Below are positions 45,405 to 54,173 of a stretch of DNA of 64,000 nucleotides, piece after piece (position 1 is the first letter of the stretch; each line of letters opens with the position of its first letter). The translations under genes were made by a program, and so were the position numbers. A model generated the notes under the pieces. That model was not told the origin of the DNA. It did no database searches and worked only from the letters and a program-made list of their open reading frames with translations. Source of the stretch: Rhizorhabdus wittichii RW1 (lineage in GTDB: Bacteria; Pseudomonadota; Alphaproteobacteria; Sphingomonadales; Sphingomonadaceae); assembly GCA_000016765.1 (NCBI GenBank), contig CP000699.1, positions 1,736,001-1,800,000 on the forward strand, read 5' to 3'.

Positions 45405-45913
45405 TTATCGTACCCACAGGTGGGGAATGCCGCACACGCCAATGCCTGGGCGGCCAGCACCGACAGCTCCGCTCATCGTGAGGCCCCGCGAAAACGGGCG
45501 CATGGAATATATATGCGCCGCCGCCAGAACGCGGGCGAGGGAGGCCGTTCGATACCGACTCGATGGGTCGGTTGAGAATTCATATTCCGCGAATATCGCA
45601 TCGGGAGTGGCGGCGCGGACGACAGCCCTTCGCCGCCTTCGCTCCTCGCCCCGGCGAAAGCCGACGGCCCCGCATGCGATCGATCGATCAATTTGCCCTC
45701 TCCCGGCACGCAGCGAGGCGCGCACCGCCTTTAAAGAAATTAAGGTATGCAATTATATACATATTTTTAAAGGTTTTTATAATTTTTAGTATATAGAGTA
45801 TGGATCGAAACAGAAGTCAAGCCGTTGCAGCCCCCTCGATGCATGTCGCCTTTGGCAAGACGGGTATCGCGGATGTGCCCAGCACGCATCCAAGCCCATG
45901 GAGGACGCCTATC
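45405..45913. promoter_or_regulatory. Divergent promoter region with a very AT-rich core
   Basis: About 510 bases between the ligase operon and the gamma-carbonic-anhydrase-like gene. Bases 45740-45800 are almost pure A/T with T- and A-runs, far from the local composition, and probably contain the rightward promoter; GAGTATGGA near 45797 loosely resembles the motif in other Region E promoters. The rest is GC-rich without a supported gene. Confidence 0.45.
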
Positions 45914-46495
45914 ATGTCAGATGTCGACGAGCCCGAGGTCGCGCGTGCCGCCTATATCGACCCAACCGCGCGCCTGTTTGGGGACCTGCGATTGGGCGAG
46001 GGAGCCAGCATCTGGCCTCATGCCGTCCTGCGCGCCGAGATGCACCATATCCGGATAGGCCCCCTGACCAATGTGCAGGATCATGTCATGATCCACATCG
46101 GCTATCGACATGCCGTCGACATCGGATCCTATTGCTCGATCGCCCATCACAGCACGCTGCACGGATGCACCATTGGCGACAATTGCCTCATAGGGATCCA
46201 CACGACGATCATGGACGGCTGCGTCATCGGTGAAAATTCGATTGTCGGCGGACACTCGTTTCTCACCGAAAACACGATAATCCCGCCCAATTCGATTGTC
46301 ATGGGCGCTCCCGGCAAAATTCGGCGCTCGCAAGATTGCTCCGTCGAAAACATCGCCAACGCCCTTCTGTATGAGCTCAACGCGCGCGCATACGCCCGGG
46401 GACATCACCGCGCCTGGGCCGACGCCGATTTCGCGAAGATTCAACGGCAGGCCCGGGAGATCGCAATGGCCCGCCAGGCCATCCCCGGCGGCTAG
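45914..46495 (+). CDS. Gamma-carbonic-anhydrase-like / PaaY-type hexapeptide protein
   Basis: A 193-residue left-handed beta-helix protein. Hexapeptide repeats run through IGSYCSIAHHSTLHG, IGDNCLIGIHTTIMDG and IGENSIVGGHS; the histidines (QDHVMIH, IAHHSTLHG) match zinc ligands of gamma-class carbonic anhydrases. Relatives such as PaaY and CaiE occur in CoA-ester pathways, where PaaY acts as a thioesterase. I prefer ATG 45914, nine bases after GGAGG, although the frame is open from 45800. The end overlaps the convergent SDR gene by four bases. Confidence 0.88.
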   Translation: MSDVDEPEVARAAYIDPTARLFGDLRLGEGASIWPHAVLRAEMHHIRIGPLTNVQDHVMIHIGYRHAVDIGSYCSIAHHSTLHGCTIGDNCLIGIHTTIMDGCVIGENSIVGGHSFLTENTIIPPNSIVMGAPGKIRRSQDCSVENIANALLYELNARAYARGHHRAWADADFAKIQRQAREIAMARQAIPGG

Positions 46496-47274
46496 CGCGG
46501 CGCCATGCGAATCGCGCCATCCAGACGGATATCCTCGCCGTTCAAATATCCGTTGGTAATCATCTCGATCGCCAACGAAGCATATTCGCTCGGCTCTCCA
46601 AGCCGCTTCGGGAAGGGAACGGCCGCCGCCAGACCGTCCCTGACGTTTTGCGGCGCGCTGTACAGCATCGGTGTCGAAAATGTGCCCGGCAGGATGGTGT
46701 TCACCCTGATCCCTTCCGAGGCGAGATCGCGCGCGATGGGAAGCGTCATGCCGATAACGCCGGCTTTCGACGCGGAATAGGCCGCCTGCCCCATCTGTCC
46801 GTCCTCAGCGGCGACCGACGCGGTGTTGACGATAGCGCCGCGCTCTCCATCTGGAAGAGGATCGAGCGCCATCATCCCGGCCGCAGACTTGGCTATGCTG
46901 CCGAACGTGCCCAGAAGATTGATCTGAAGCGCCCGCGCGAAGGCCTCGAGCGGGAAATGCGTGATTTCACCCGTTTGCCTGTCGCGCCTGGCCGTCTTAC
47001 CGGCCACGCCGATACCGGCGCAGTTGACCAGGATGCGCTCCTGTCCATGCGCGGCCCGAGCGAGCGCGAAACCACTGTCGAGACTCGCCTCGTCGGTTAC
47101 ATCGACATTGCAGAAAAGGGCGCCCTCTTCTGCCGCGGCGGCCTCCCCGACCGCTTGGTTCACATCGAAGATGGCGACCTGGACACCACGAGCACGCAAT
47201 GCCCGCGTCGTTGCCAGGCCCAATCCCGAGGCACCGCCGGTGACGATCGCGGCGACAGATGAGCTCAGTTGCAT
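46492..47274 (-). CDS. SDR, 3-hydroxyacyl-CoA dehydrogenase type 2-like
   Basis: A 260-residue SDR with the arrangement of type II (HSD17B10-like) 3-hydroxyacyl-CoA dehydrogenases. Cofactor motif VTGGASGLGLATTRAL, active-site VNTASVAAEDGQMGQAAYSA with the YxxxK after it, and the long insert after NCAGIGVAGKTARRD typical of this subgroup. It would oxidise a 3-hydroxyacyl-CoA in the beta-oxidation scheme. Divergent from the acyl-CoA dehydrogenase gene at 47413. Confidence 0.9.
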   Translation of the reverse strand: MQLSSSVAAIVTGGASGLGLATTRALRARGVQVAIFDVNQAVGEAAAAEEGALFCNVDVTDEASLDSGFALARAAHGQERILVNCAGIGVAGKTARRDRQTGEITHFPLEAFARALQINLLGTFGSIAKSAAGMMALDPLPDGERGAIVNTASVAAEDGQMGQAAYSASKAGVIGMTLPIARDLASEGIRVNTILPGTFSTPMLYSAPQNVRDGLAAAVPFPKRLGEPSEYASLAIEMITNGYLNGEDIRLDGAIRMAPR

Positions 47275-47412
47275 TTTCCCTCCTTCTGCGGGTCCGGAAC
47301 AGGGCCGCGCTTATATTTTAGAATAATCGGTATTTTGTATAACCCATGTCAATATGCATTTATGTCTTGATATAGAACATATGGTGTGCTCCTTCTAGGC
47401 GAGGAGACGGAT

Positions 47413-48531
47413 ATGGATTTTGATTTTTCCGACGAGCAGCACGAATTGCGCCACCAGGTCAGGAAACTGCTCGCAAGGTGGTGCCCCGCTAGCGCGCCAC
47501 GTGAAATTCTCGAAGGTACGGAATCTTACGATCGAAATCTCTGGCGCGCCGTTGCGGAAATGGGGCTCACCGCGATCGCCATTCCTGAAAATTATGGCGG
47601 CCTGGGCCTGGCGGGACTCGAACTCTGCGTCGTCGCGGAAGAATTGGGGCGCGCGCTCGCGCCGATACCGTTTTCGTCGTCCGTGTATCTCGCGACCGAG
47701 TTCCTGCTCGCGGCGGGATCGCCGGAGCAGAAGAAAGGCCTGCTTCCTCGACTGGCCTCGGGAGAGGCAATCGGCTGCCTTGCATTATCCGAAAGATCAG
47801 GCGTTCGCCGGCCGGCCGAACAGGTGACCGCGAAAGTGTCGAAGGGACGCCTCAGTGGCGTGAAAACGCCTGTAGCCGATGGCGACGTCGCGACGTTCGC
47901 CGTCGTGGCCGCCCGCACGGATAGCGATGACGCACCCGGCCTTTTCCTCGTCGACCTGAGCGATCCCGGTGTCCAGCGCGAAACCGTCCGCACCATCGAT
48001 CCAACCCGCAGCCATGCGCGCATCACATTCCGCGATGCCCGAGCAGAGCCTATGGCCCCCCCGGGCCCGGCAAGCGGGATCATCGACGCCGTGCGCGATC
48101 GCGCGTCCATCCTGATCGCCTTCGAGCAACTCGGGGGGGCCGAGCGGGCCCTGGAAATGGCGCGCGATTACGCGTTGGAGCGCATCGCCTTCGGCCGGCA
48201 GATCGGCTCGTTCCAGTCCATCAAGCATATGCTGGCAAATATGTATGTCGCAACGACCCTCGCCCGTTCGAACTGCTATTTCGGCGCCTGGGCCCTTTCC
48301 AGCGCCGCCGCGGAACTGCCCCAGGCGGCCGCAGCGGCCCATCTCAGCGCGACCGAAGCATTCCAGCTCTGCTCGAAGAACAGCATCCAGATTCATGGCG
48401 GCGCGGGCTTCACCTGGAAATCCGACTGCGGCCTTTTCTACCGCAGGGCCAATCTGCTCGCATTGTCGCTCGGCGGTCCCCGCCATTGGCAGAGGCGGCT
48501 GGTGGATAGCCTCCGTTCGGCGGCAGCTTAA
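47413..48531 (+). CDS. Acyl-CoA dehydrogenase, subunit-like A
   Basis: A 372-residue acyl-CoA dehydrogenase. FDFSDEQHELRHQVRKLL is the usual N-terminal helix, LERIAFGRQIGSFQSIKHML and IQIHGGAGFTWKSDC the C-terminal ones; the usual FAD-binding middle motif is weaker than normal. The last block (LFYRRANLLALSLGG) lacks the E-G-T segment found in the next gene. Such unequal adjacent pairs often form alpha2-beta2 dehydrogenases in steroid and cyclic acid degradation. ATG 47413 follows GAGGAG. Confidence 0.9.
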   Translation: MDFDFSDEQHELRHQVRKLLARWCPASAPREILEGTESYDRNLWRAVAEMGLTAIAIPENYGGLGLAGLELCVVAEELGRALAPIPFSSSVYLATEFLLAAGSPEQKKGLLPRLASGEAIGCLALSERSGVRRPAEQVTAKVSKGRLSGVKTPVADGDVATFAVVAARTDSDDAPGLFLVDLSDPGVQRETVRTIDPTRSHARITFRDARAEPMAPPGPASGIIDAVRDRASILIAFEQLGGAERALEMARDYALERIAFGRQIGSFQSIKHMLANMYVATTLARSNCYFGAWALSSAAAELPQAAAAAHLSATEAFQLCSKNSIQIHGGAGFTWKSDCGLFYRRANLLALSLGGPRHWQRRLVDSLRSAAA

Positions 48532-48544
48532 AGGGGAGCGTCCC

Positions 48545-49843
48545 GTGGATTTCAACGACACCGATCAGGAAGCCGAGTTCCGCCGGGAGGTCCGCGACTG
48601 GATCGCTCGAAACGCACCGACAGAGCTATGGGAAACACTCAATTCGTTCAGCTTCGGCCAGGCGAAGATGGATTCCGATGCGCTCATGCGCCACTCCAAG
48701 GCGTGGCAACGGAAAAAACATGTTGGCGGATGGGCGTGCCTTAACTGGCCAAAGGCCTATGGCGGTCGCGGCGCCACACCGATCGAAAGGGTCATCTGGC
48801 AGCAGGAAGAAGGCGTTTACGCCATGCTTTCAGCGGTGTTCACGCTCGGCATCGGCATGTGCGGCCCCACCCTGCTGGAAAATGCGAGCGAAGCGCAGTG
48901 CCGGAGGCATCTGCCGAAGATCGCCTCCGGCGAAGAGGTCTGGTGCCAGTTATTCTCGGAGCCATCCGGAGGATCGGACCTCGCCGGCCTGCGCACGAGC
49001 GCAAAGCGCGAGGGCGACGAGTGGGTCGTCGACGGGCAGAAGATATGGACGACCGGCGCCCATTATTCGGACTATGGCCTGCTGCTCGCGCGTACCGACT
49101 TTACCGTGCCCAAGCATCGCGGCCTGACCATGTTCTACGTCGACATGAAGACGCCCGGCATCGAAGTTCGCCCGATCAAGCAACTCAACGGCCAATCCGA
49201 GTTCAACGAGGTCTATTTCACCGGCGCGCGAATCCCGGATGCCCAGCGCATCGGCGATGTCGGTGCGGGCTGGCATATCTCGCTGACCACGCTGATGAAC
49301 GAAAGGCTTGCCGTCGGCGGCGTGATGCCGACCGGATTTCCGGAAATGCTCGCCTTCTGCGAGGCTCTCCAGACCGACGCGGGGCCGGCCATCGAAGATC
49401 CGGATATATGCGCCCACCTGGCCGGTTGGGCGATACGCCATCTGGGCCTCAAGCATACGAGCAACCGGACCTTGTCGGCGCTGTCCAACGGCAAATTGCC
49501 CGGCCCCGAAAACTCGATCGCCAAACTCGTCATCAGCCAGACCCTTCAGGAAATCGCCCATTATGCGATGAGCCTTCAGGGCGATTGGGGCATCCTCGTT
49601 GATGAGGCCGATGCGGTCGATGAGGGACGCTTCCAGGCCTATCTGTTGCGTTCGCCGGGCATGCGCATCGAAGGCGGGACGGACGAGATCCTCCGCAATA
49701 TCATCGGCGAGCGCGTGCTTGGCCTGCCTGCTGACATACGCGTCGACAAGACCATGCCGTTCAATCAGATCCCCGTTTCCGGCACGGCCCCCAGTCATCC
49801 TGCCGCCGCTCGGAGCGATGTCGTGGATAACCGTGCAGTATAA
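48545..49843 (+). CDS. Acyl-CoA dehydrogenase, subunit-like B
   Basis: A 432-residue acyl-CoA dehydrogenase with a complete FAD/substrate section: QLFSEPSGGSDLAGLRTSA, VDGQKIWTTGA, and the C-terminal IEGGTDEILRNIIGERVLG. It starts at GTG 48545, 13 bases after the previous gene and preceded by GGGGAG. The frame is open further upstream, inside the preceding gene, but there it is only a shadow. Together with the preceding gene it probably forms a heteromeric dehydrogenase, as in FadE28/FadE29-type pairs; this is inference from adjacency and family features. Confidence 0.92.
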   Translation: MDFNDTDQEAEFRREVRDWIARNAPTELWETLNSFSFGQAKMDSDALMRHSKAWQRKKHVGGWACLNWPKAYGGRGATPIERVIWQQEEGVYAMLSAVFTLGIGMCGPTLLENASEAQCRRHLPKIASGEEVWCQLFSEPSGGSDLAGLRTSAKREGDEWVVDGQKIWTTGAHYSDYGLLLARTDFTVPKHRGLTMFYVDMKTPGIEVRPIKQLNGQSEFNEVYFTGARIPDAQRIGDVGAGWHISLTTLMNERLAVGGVMPTGFPEMLAFCEALQTDAGPAIEDPDICAHLAGWAIRHLGLKHTSNRTLSALSNGKLPGPENSIAKLVISQTLQEIAHYAMSLQGDWGILVDEADAVDEGRFQAYLLRSPGMRIEGGTDEILRNIIGERVLGLPADIRVDKTMPFNQIPVSGTAPSHPAAARSDVVDNRAV

Positions 49844-49956
49844 TTTTCTATTTCTCCTGATAATCGGGAAAATTGAACAGATTTTAATTTGAGGATACTC
49901 CCCATAATTCTTCATTAAATTTAATAATTCCGAAAATCATTTTAATGGAGGGCAAT

Positions 49957-51360
49957 TTGACCGAATATAAACTGCTGATCGACGGCGCCTTATGTGACGG
50001 CGCCTCGTCGATGGCCGTACTCAACCCCGCGACCGAGGAGATTCTGGCCCGCTGCCCCCGTGCGTCGCTTGCGCAGCTCGATCAGGCGGTCGCCGCAGCG
50101 AAGAGGGCCGCTCCGCTCTGGGCCGCAACGCCGATTGAGGCGCGCAGATCCGCTCTCAGGAAGATCGCGGAAATCCTGCGCGCCAACGCGACCGAACTCG
50201 CCCGCCTTCTTACACAGGAGAATGGCAAACCGCTGTCGATCGCATCGATCGAGATAGAATTCTCGGCGAAATTCTTCGAATATTTCGCCGAGCTCGATCT
50301 GTCTCCGAAGATCGTCGATAAAAGCTTTGGCGGCCAAGCCGAGCTTCAGAGACGTCCCTTGGGAGTCGTCGCCGCGATCATCCCATGGAATTTCCCGGTC
50401 CTGATCGTAGCCTTCAAGCTACCTGCGGCACTTCTCGCGGGAAATACCGTCGTGCTCAAGCCGGCGCCGACGACGCCGCTCGCCACCTTGCGGATCGGCG
50501 AACTTTTAAAGGACGTGCTCCCGCCGGGCGTGCTCAACATCATCACGGACGACAACGACCTCGGCGCCGCGCTCTCCTCGCATCCGGACATCGCGAAGGT
50601 CACATTCACCGGTTCGGCAGCCACCGGACGAAAGGTGATGACGAGCGCGGCCAACACGTTGAAGCGGCTGACGCTGGAACTCGGCGGCAATGATGCCGCG
50701 ATCGTGCTCGACGATGTCGATTGCCGGGCAGTGGCGCAGGATGTGTTCATGGGCGCCTTCCAGAACAGCGGCCAGGTGTGCCTGGCCCTCAAGCGCCTGT
50801 ACGTTCACGAGTCCATCTATGACGAGATGTGCGAAGCCTTGAAGGCAATCGCGGAACAATCGATCGTCGGGAACGGGCTCGATGAAGGCGTCCAACTCGG
50901 CCCCATCCAAAACCGGATGCAATATGAAAAGCTCAAGGGAATCCTCGAAGACTCGGCCGAACAGGGAACCATCCTGACCGGCGGCCTGATGGAGGATCGA
51001 GCCGGCTATTTCATACGGCCGACGATCGTGCGCGACATCTCGGAAGGAGCGCGACTGGTCGATGAAGAGCAGTTCGGGCCCATTCTCCCAGTGATCAAAT
51101 ATACCGATCCCGAAGACGCCCTACGCCGCGCGAACGATAGCGAATATGGCCTCGGCGGCTCCATCTGGTCCTCCGACGTCGAGCGCGCTCGCGCATTGGC
51201 CAACAGGCTGCAATCGGGCACGATCTGGATAAACACCCATATGGGAATGAGTCCTGAAATCCCCTTTGGCGGCGCGAAGCAATCCGGGATTGGCTTGGAG
51301 TTCGGCGAGGAGGGACTGGCCGAGTTCACCCAGCTGACCTGCATACACCTCTCGATGTAG
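49957..51360 (+). CDS. Aldehyde dehydrogenase
   Basis: A 467-residue NAD(P)-dependent aldehyde dehydrogenase. IIPWNFPVLIVAFKLPAAL, FTGSAATGRKVM, LELGGNDAAIVLDD (general base) and NSGQVCLALKRLY (nucleophile) are intact, ending with IPFGGAKQSGIGLEFGEEG. GGAGGG lies four bases upstream of TTG 49957, which is the likely start; an ATG at 49945 overlaps that ribosome site. It is third in the operon with the paired acyl-CoA dehydrogenases and suggests that an aldehyde intermediate is formed in the pathway. Confidence 0.92.
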   Translation: MTEYKLLIDGALCDGASSMAVLNPATEEILARCPRASLAQLDQAVAAAKRAAPLWAATPIEARRSALRKIAEILRANATELARLLTQENGKPLSIASIEIEFSAKFFEYFAELDLSPKIVDKSFGGQAELQRRPLGVVAAIIPWNFPVLIVAFKLPAALLAGNTVVLKPAPTTPLATLRIGELLKDVLPPGVLNIITDDNDLGAALSSHPDIAKVTFTGSAATGRKVMTSAANTLKRLTLELGGNDAAIVLDDVDCRAVAQDVFMGAFQNSGQVCLALKRLYVHESIYDEMCEALKAIAEQSIVGNGLDEGVQLGPIQNRMQYEKLKGILEDSAEQGTILTGGLMEDRAGYFIRPTIVRDISEGARLVDEEQFGPILPVIKYTDPEDALRRANDSEYGLGGSIWSSDVERARALANRLQSGTIWINTHMGMSPEIPFGGAKQSGIGLEFGEEGLAEFTQLTCIHLSM

Positions 51361-51428
51361 CGACACGCAGATTGCAGCGGTCGAGGCTGGCCTGGGCCAG
51401 AGACAGGCCGCCCAGCGCCGAATGCCTT

Positions 51429-51568
51429 AGAGCGGTTCACGATCCGATTGCATCGGATCGGCCGCCCTAGACCATTGTTTTACCGCGATTTCCGAGCCGG
51501 CAGATGTTTCCATCTGCCTAGAAATCGCTCTAGGAGCGGCTGGTCCGATTGCCCTCGGATCAGCCGCT
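51429..51568. repeat. Cluster of three hairpins including REP-like element, copy 1
   Basis: Three structured units lie in a row between convergent genes. First, GATCCGAT-tgc-ATCGGATC (51441-51459). Second, the REP-like element with outer arms GCGATTTC / GAAATCGC (51485, 51521) and inner arms GGCAGATG / CATCTGCC around TTTC. Third, AGCGGCTG...CAGCCGCT (51535-51568) with an inner five-base stem. The first and third units resemble each other. The block may act as a bidirectional terminator; the middle unit is repeated at 41227. Confidence 0.7.
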
Positions 51569-51786
51569 TCGTCATTTCCGCGGCCGCGACAACCGCGCCG
51601 GGTGTTCTTTCCGCCTCGAAGTCGCATGAAGCCGGGATCTCGCCCCCTGCGCGCGCGCAGCCGTCCGGCGCCGCGCACCTGCCCTGGGCCCATCGTTCGC
51701 TATAAGCGGCCGAGCGACCCACGATATGACGACACCCGCCGCCTCGGGGCAGCGGGTGCGTTGCGGTCTGCAATTCGCCGGTCCGA
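51569..51786. other. Short region without a gene
   Basis: Between the hairpin cluster and the end of the CoA-transferase gene. No motif recognised. Confidence 0.3.
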
Positions 51787-52905
51787 TCAAGGCCTGGCGG
51801 CGGCCTCGATGACCGATGGCGGAAGGCCCCACTCCAGCGCTGCCTCGCGCCCACCGTCATTGGTTCTGGTCGGAGGGCCCTGAATTTCGCCCGGCGTGCG
51901 GGAGAAGCGCGGCGCGGGAGCGGGTTGGGTGATCCCGAAGGCCGTCACGTAGCTATTGCGCGCGGCCATGTGCGGATGCTTCACGGCATCTTCAAAGCTT
52001 AGCACCGGCGCAAAGCACGCGTCCGTCCCTTCCAGCATCTCCGACCATTCGCGCTGCGTTCTCGTCAGGAATATCTCCGACAGCCGCGCGCCCACGCTCT
52101 CCCAATCTTCCTGGCTCTGGGATTTGAGCGCTGGTGCGTCAAGGCCCATGGATTCTAGAAGCAAAGCGTAGAAATGCGGCTCGAACGCACCCACGGCGAC
52201 ATATTTGCCGTCCGCGCATTCGTAGCACCGATAGTAGTTTGCGGAACCGTCGAGCATATTCTGTCCGCGCCCGCCGGCCATCCCCGCTCCGACAAATCCG
52301 GCATGCATTCCGAACAGCGAAGCGACGCCATCCACGATCGCGGCGTCGATCACCTGCCCGAGCTGGGAGCGCTCGCGTTCCAGCAGCGCGGAGACGATGC
52401 CAAGCGCCAGGTAAAGCGAGCCCCCGCCAAAGTCGCCGAGCAGATTGAGCGGCGGCGTCGGGGGCCGATCCGCCGGCCCGATCGCGCCCAGCGCACCGGT
52501 GATCGCTATATAGTTGATATCATGTCCGGCGACCTTCGCGAGCGGACCGGTCTGCCCCCAGCCGGTCATCCTTCCGTAGACGAGCCGCGGATTGATCTCC
52601 GCCATCTCTTCCGGCCCGAGGCCAAGCCGCTCCATCACGCCGGGCCGAAAGCCCTCGATCAGGACGTCGGCCGATCTCGCAAGCTCCCGACAGGCTTCGA
52701 TCCCAGCCTTGTCCTTGAGATCGATCGCGATAGAGCGGCGACCGCGGGCGAGCACCTCCGTCGCATAGGCACCCGGCGTTCCCGGCCGGTCGATGCGCAG
52801 GACATCCGCGCCGAGATCCGAGAGCAGCATGGCGCAGAATGGTGTCGGTCCAATGCCGGCAAACTCCAGCACCCTCACACCGTGTAACGGACCAGATCCA
52901 GACAT
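51787..52905 (-). CDS. CaiB/BaiF-family CoA-transferase (or alpha-methylacyl-CoA racemase)
   Basis: A 372-residue class III CoA-transferase. The N-terminal VRVLEFAGIGPTPFCAMLLS and DLGADVLRIDRPG, the catalytic-aspartate region GHDINYIAITGALGAIG and LNLLGDFGGGSLYLALGIV are clear. The sequence resembles alpha-methylacyl-CoA racemases, which invert a methyl-branched side chain before beta-oxidation; that would suit steroid-like or isoprenoid-like substrates. It ends a leftward operon (two MaoC-type genes, SDR, this gene) and follows the SDR by three bases. Confidence 0.9.
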   Translation of the reverse strand: MSGSGPLHGVRVLEFAGIGPTPFCAMLLSDLGADVLRIDRPGTPGAYATEVLARGRRSIAIDLKDKAGIEACRELARSADVLIEGFRPGVMERLGLGPEEMAEINPRLVYGRMTGWGQTGPLAKVAGHDINYIAITGALGAIGPADRPPTPPLNLLGDFGGGSLYLALGIVSALLERERSQLGQVIDAAIVDGVASLFGMHAGFVGAGMAGGRGQNMLDGSANYYRCYECADGKYVAVGAFEPHFYALLLESMGLDAPALKSQSQEDWESVGARLSEIFLTRTQREWSEMLEGTDACFAPVLSFEDAVKHPHMAARNSYVTAFGITQPAPAPRFSRTPGEIQGPPTRTNDGGREAALEWGLPPSVIEAAARP

Positions 52906-52908
52906 CGG

Positions 52909-53736
52909 CTATAGTCCCCCGCTGCACATCAGGACCTGGCCGGACACATAATCGGATTCCGGGATGCAGAAGAGATACACCGAGCCCGCCGCTTCTTCCG
53001 GCGTCCCGCCGCGCCCCAGCGGGATCGTCGCGTCCAGGGTGGTCAGTACATTTTGCTGCACGCCTACGTTGAGCAGGCGTCCTTCGACGTCGATTTGCGC
53101 CTGCTCGCCGCCGAGCGGCATCGTCAGCCGGGTCTGGATGTAATTGAACGCGACGCAGTTGACCGTCACCTTGTAGCGCCCCCATTCCCTGGCAAGCGTC
53201 TTGGTAAGGCCCGTCACACCAGCCTTTGCCGACGAATAGTTCGCCTGTCCCGGATTGCCGTTCGTGCCTGCGACCGAGGAGATGTTCACGACCTTGCGAA
53301 CATTCACCTTGCCCGCCAGCGCCTCTTGCTTCGAAAGGGTGCGGATCGGTTCCGCCGCTGCGCGGAGGATACGGAACGGGGCCTTGAGATGGACATCCAT
53401 CACGGCGTCGAACTGCTCGTCGGTCATCTTCTGGATGACACTGTCCCACGTGAACCCCGCATTGTTCACGATGATGTCCAAACCGCCATAATTGCTCATC
53501 GCGGCGGCGACGAATCTTTCGCCGAAATCGGGCTCCGAAACCGATCCGAGGCAGGCGATGGCTTCACCATTGGCGCTCTTGATCGCCTCCACGACCTCTT
53601 GCGCGGGGTCAGCGTCGAGATCGTTGACGACCACCCGCGCGCCCTCACTTGCGAGCTTCAGCGCGATGGCACGACCGATGCCGCGCCCCGATCCGGACAC
53701 CAGCGCGACTTTCCCTTCGAGTCTTCCGTTGCTCAT
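52909..53736 (-). CDS. SDR, 3-oxoacyl reductase/hydroxyacyl-CoA dehydrogenase type
   Basis: A 275-residue SDR: VSGSGRGIGRAIALKLASEG, NNAGFTWDSVIQ, catalytic NISSVAGTNGNPGQANYSSA with the lysine following. Like the SDR domain of peroxisomal multifunctional enzyme type 2, it stands beside MaoC-type hydratase genes, so the cluster separately encodes what MFE-2 carries as one chain. Probable role: oxidation of a (3R)-hydroxyacyl-CoA. Confidence 0.9.
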   Translation of the reverse strand: MSNGRLEGKVALVSGSGRGIGRAIALKLASEGARVVVNDLDADPAQEVVEAIKSANGEAIACLGSVSEPDFGERFVAAAMSNYGGLDIIVNNAGFTWDSVIQKMTDEQFDAVMDVHLKAPFRILRAAAEPIRTLSKQEALAGKVNVRKVVNISSVAGTNGNPGQANYSSAKAGVTGLTKTLAREWGRYKVTVNCVAFNYIQTRLTMPLGGEQAQIDVEGRLLNVGVQQNVLTTLDATIPLGRGGTPEEAAGSVYLFCIPESDYVSGQVLMCSGGL

Positions 53737-53747
53737 TATGAATCTCC

Positions 53748-54173
53748 TCAGATTAAAGCGATCACGGCCTCACCGCGAAGGGTGACGCCTCCAGTTTCCG
53801 TTTTTGCTTCCAGGGCCAGGCGCACGCGCTTCTCGCCATCGGCTTCGAATTTCTCCACGACGGTCCCCGAACAGGAGACCGTGTCATGCACGTGCGTGAT
53901 CGCCACGAAGCGGACATTGTAGGCGCGGAGGCGATCGATCTGCGCCCAGTTGGTCAAGGCGCGCCCCAAATACGCCATTGACAGCATGCCATGCGCAAAC
54001 ACGTCGGGAATGCCGTTCTCGCGGGCGAAATCCAGATCGACATGCACCGGCAGATGGTCACCTGACGCACCGCAATAGAGCGCGAGGGTCGTTCGCGAGA
54101 TGGGGTCCAGCGACAAGGCGGGAATGGCATCGCCAACTTGCACGTCTTCATAGCTCGGCGTGACAGTCATCAT
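53748..54173 (-). CDS. MaoC-like (R)-enoyl-CoA hydratase subunit
   Basis: A 141-residue hotdog-fold protein. GDHLPVHVDLDFARENG followed by FAHGMLSMAYLG matches the hydratase motif (Asp and His dyad). It overlaps the end of the upstream hotdog gene by four bases (ATGA), so the two are probably made in equal amounts and form a heteromer, hydrating an enoyl-CoA to the (R)-3-hydroxy form. ATG 54170 may be used instead of 54173. Confidence 0.9.
   Translation of the reverse strand: MMTVTPSYEDVQVGDAIPALSLDPISRTTLALYCGASGDHLPVHVDLDFARENGIPDVFAHGMLSMAYLGRALTNWAQIDRLRAYNVRFVAITHVHDTVSCSGTVVEKFEADGEKRVRLALEAKTETGGVTLRGEAVIALI

Noticed and set aside
48245-48544. Upstream extension of the second acyl-CoA dehydrogenase
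   Set aside because: The added residues have no family similarity and lie inside the preceding gene; GTG 48545 with GGGGAG fits better.
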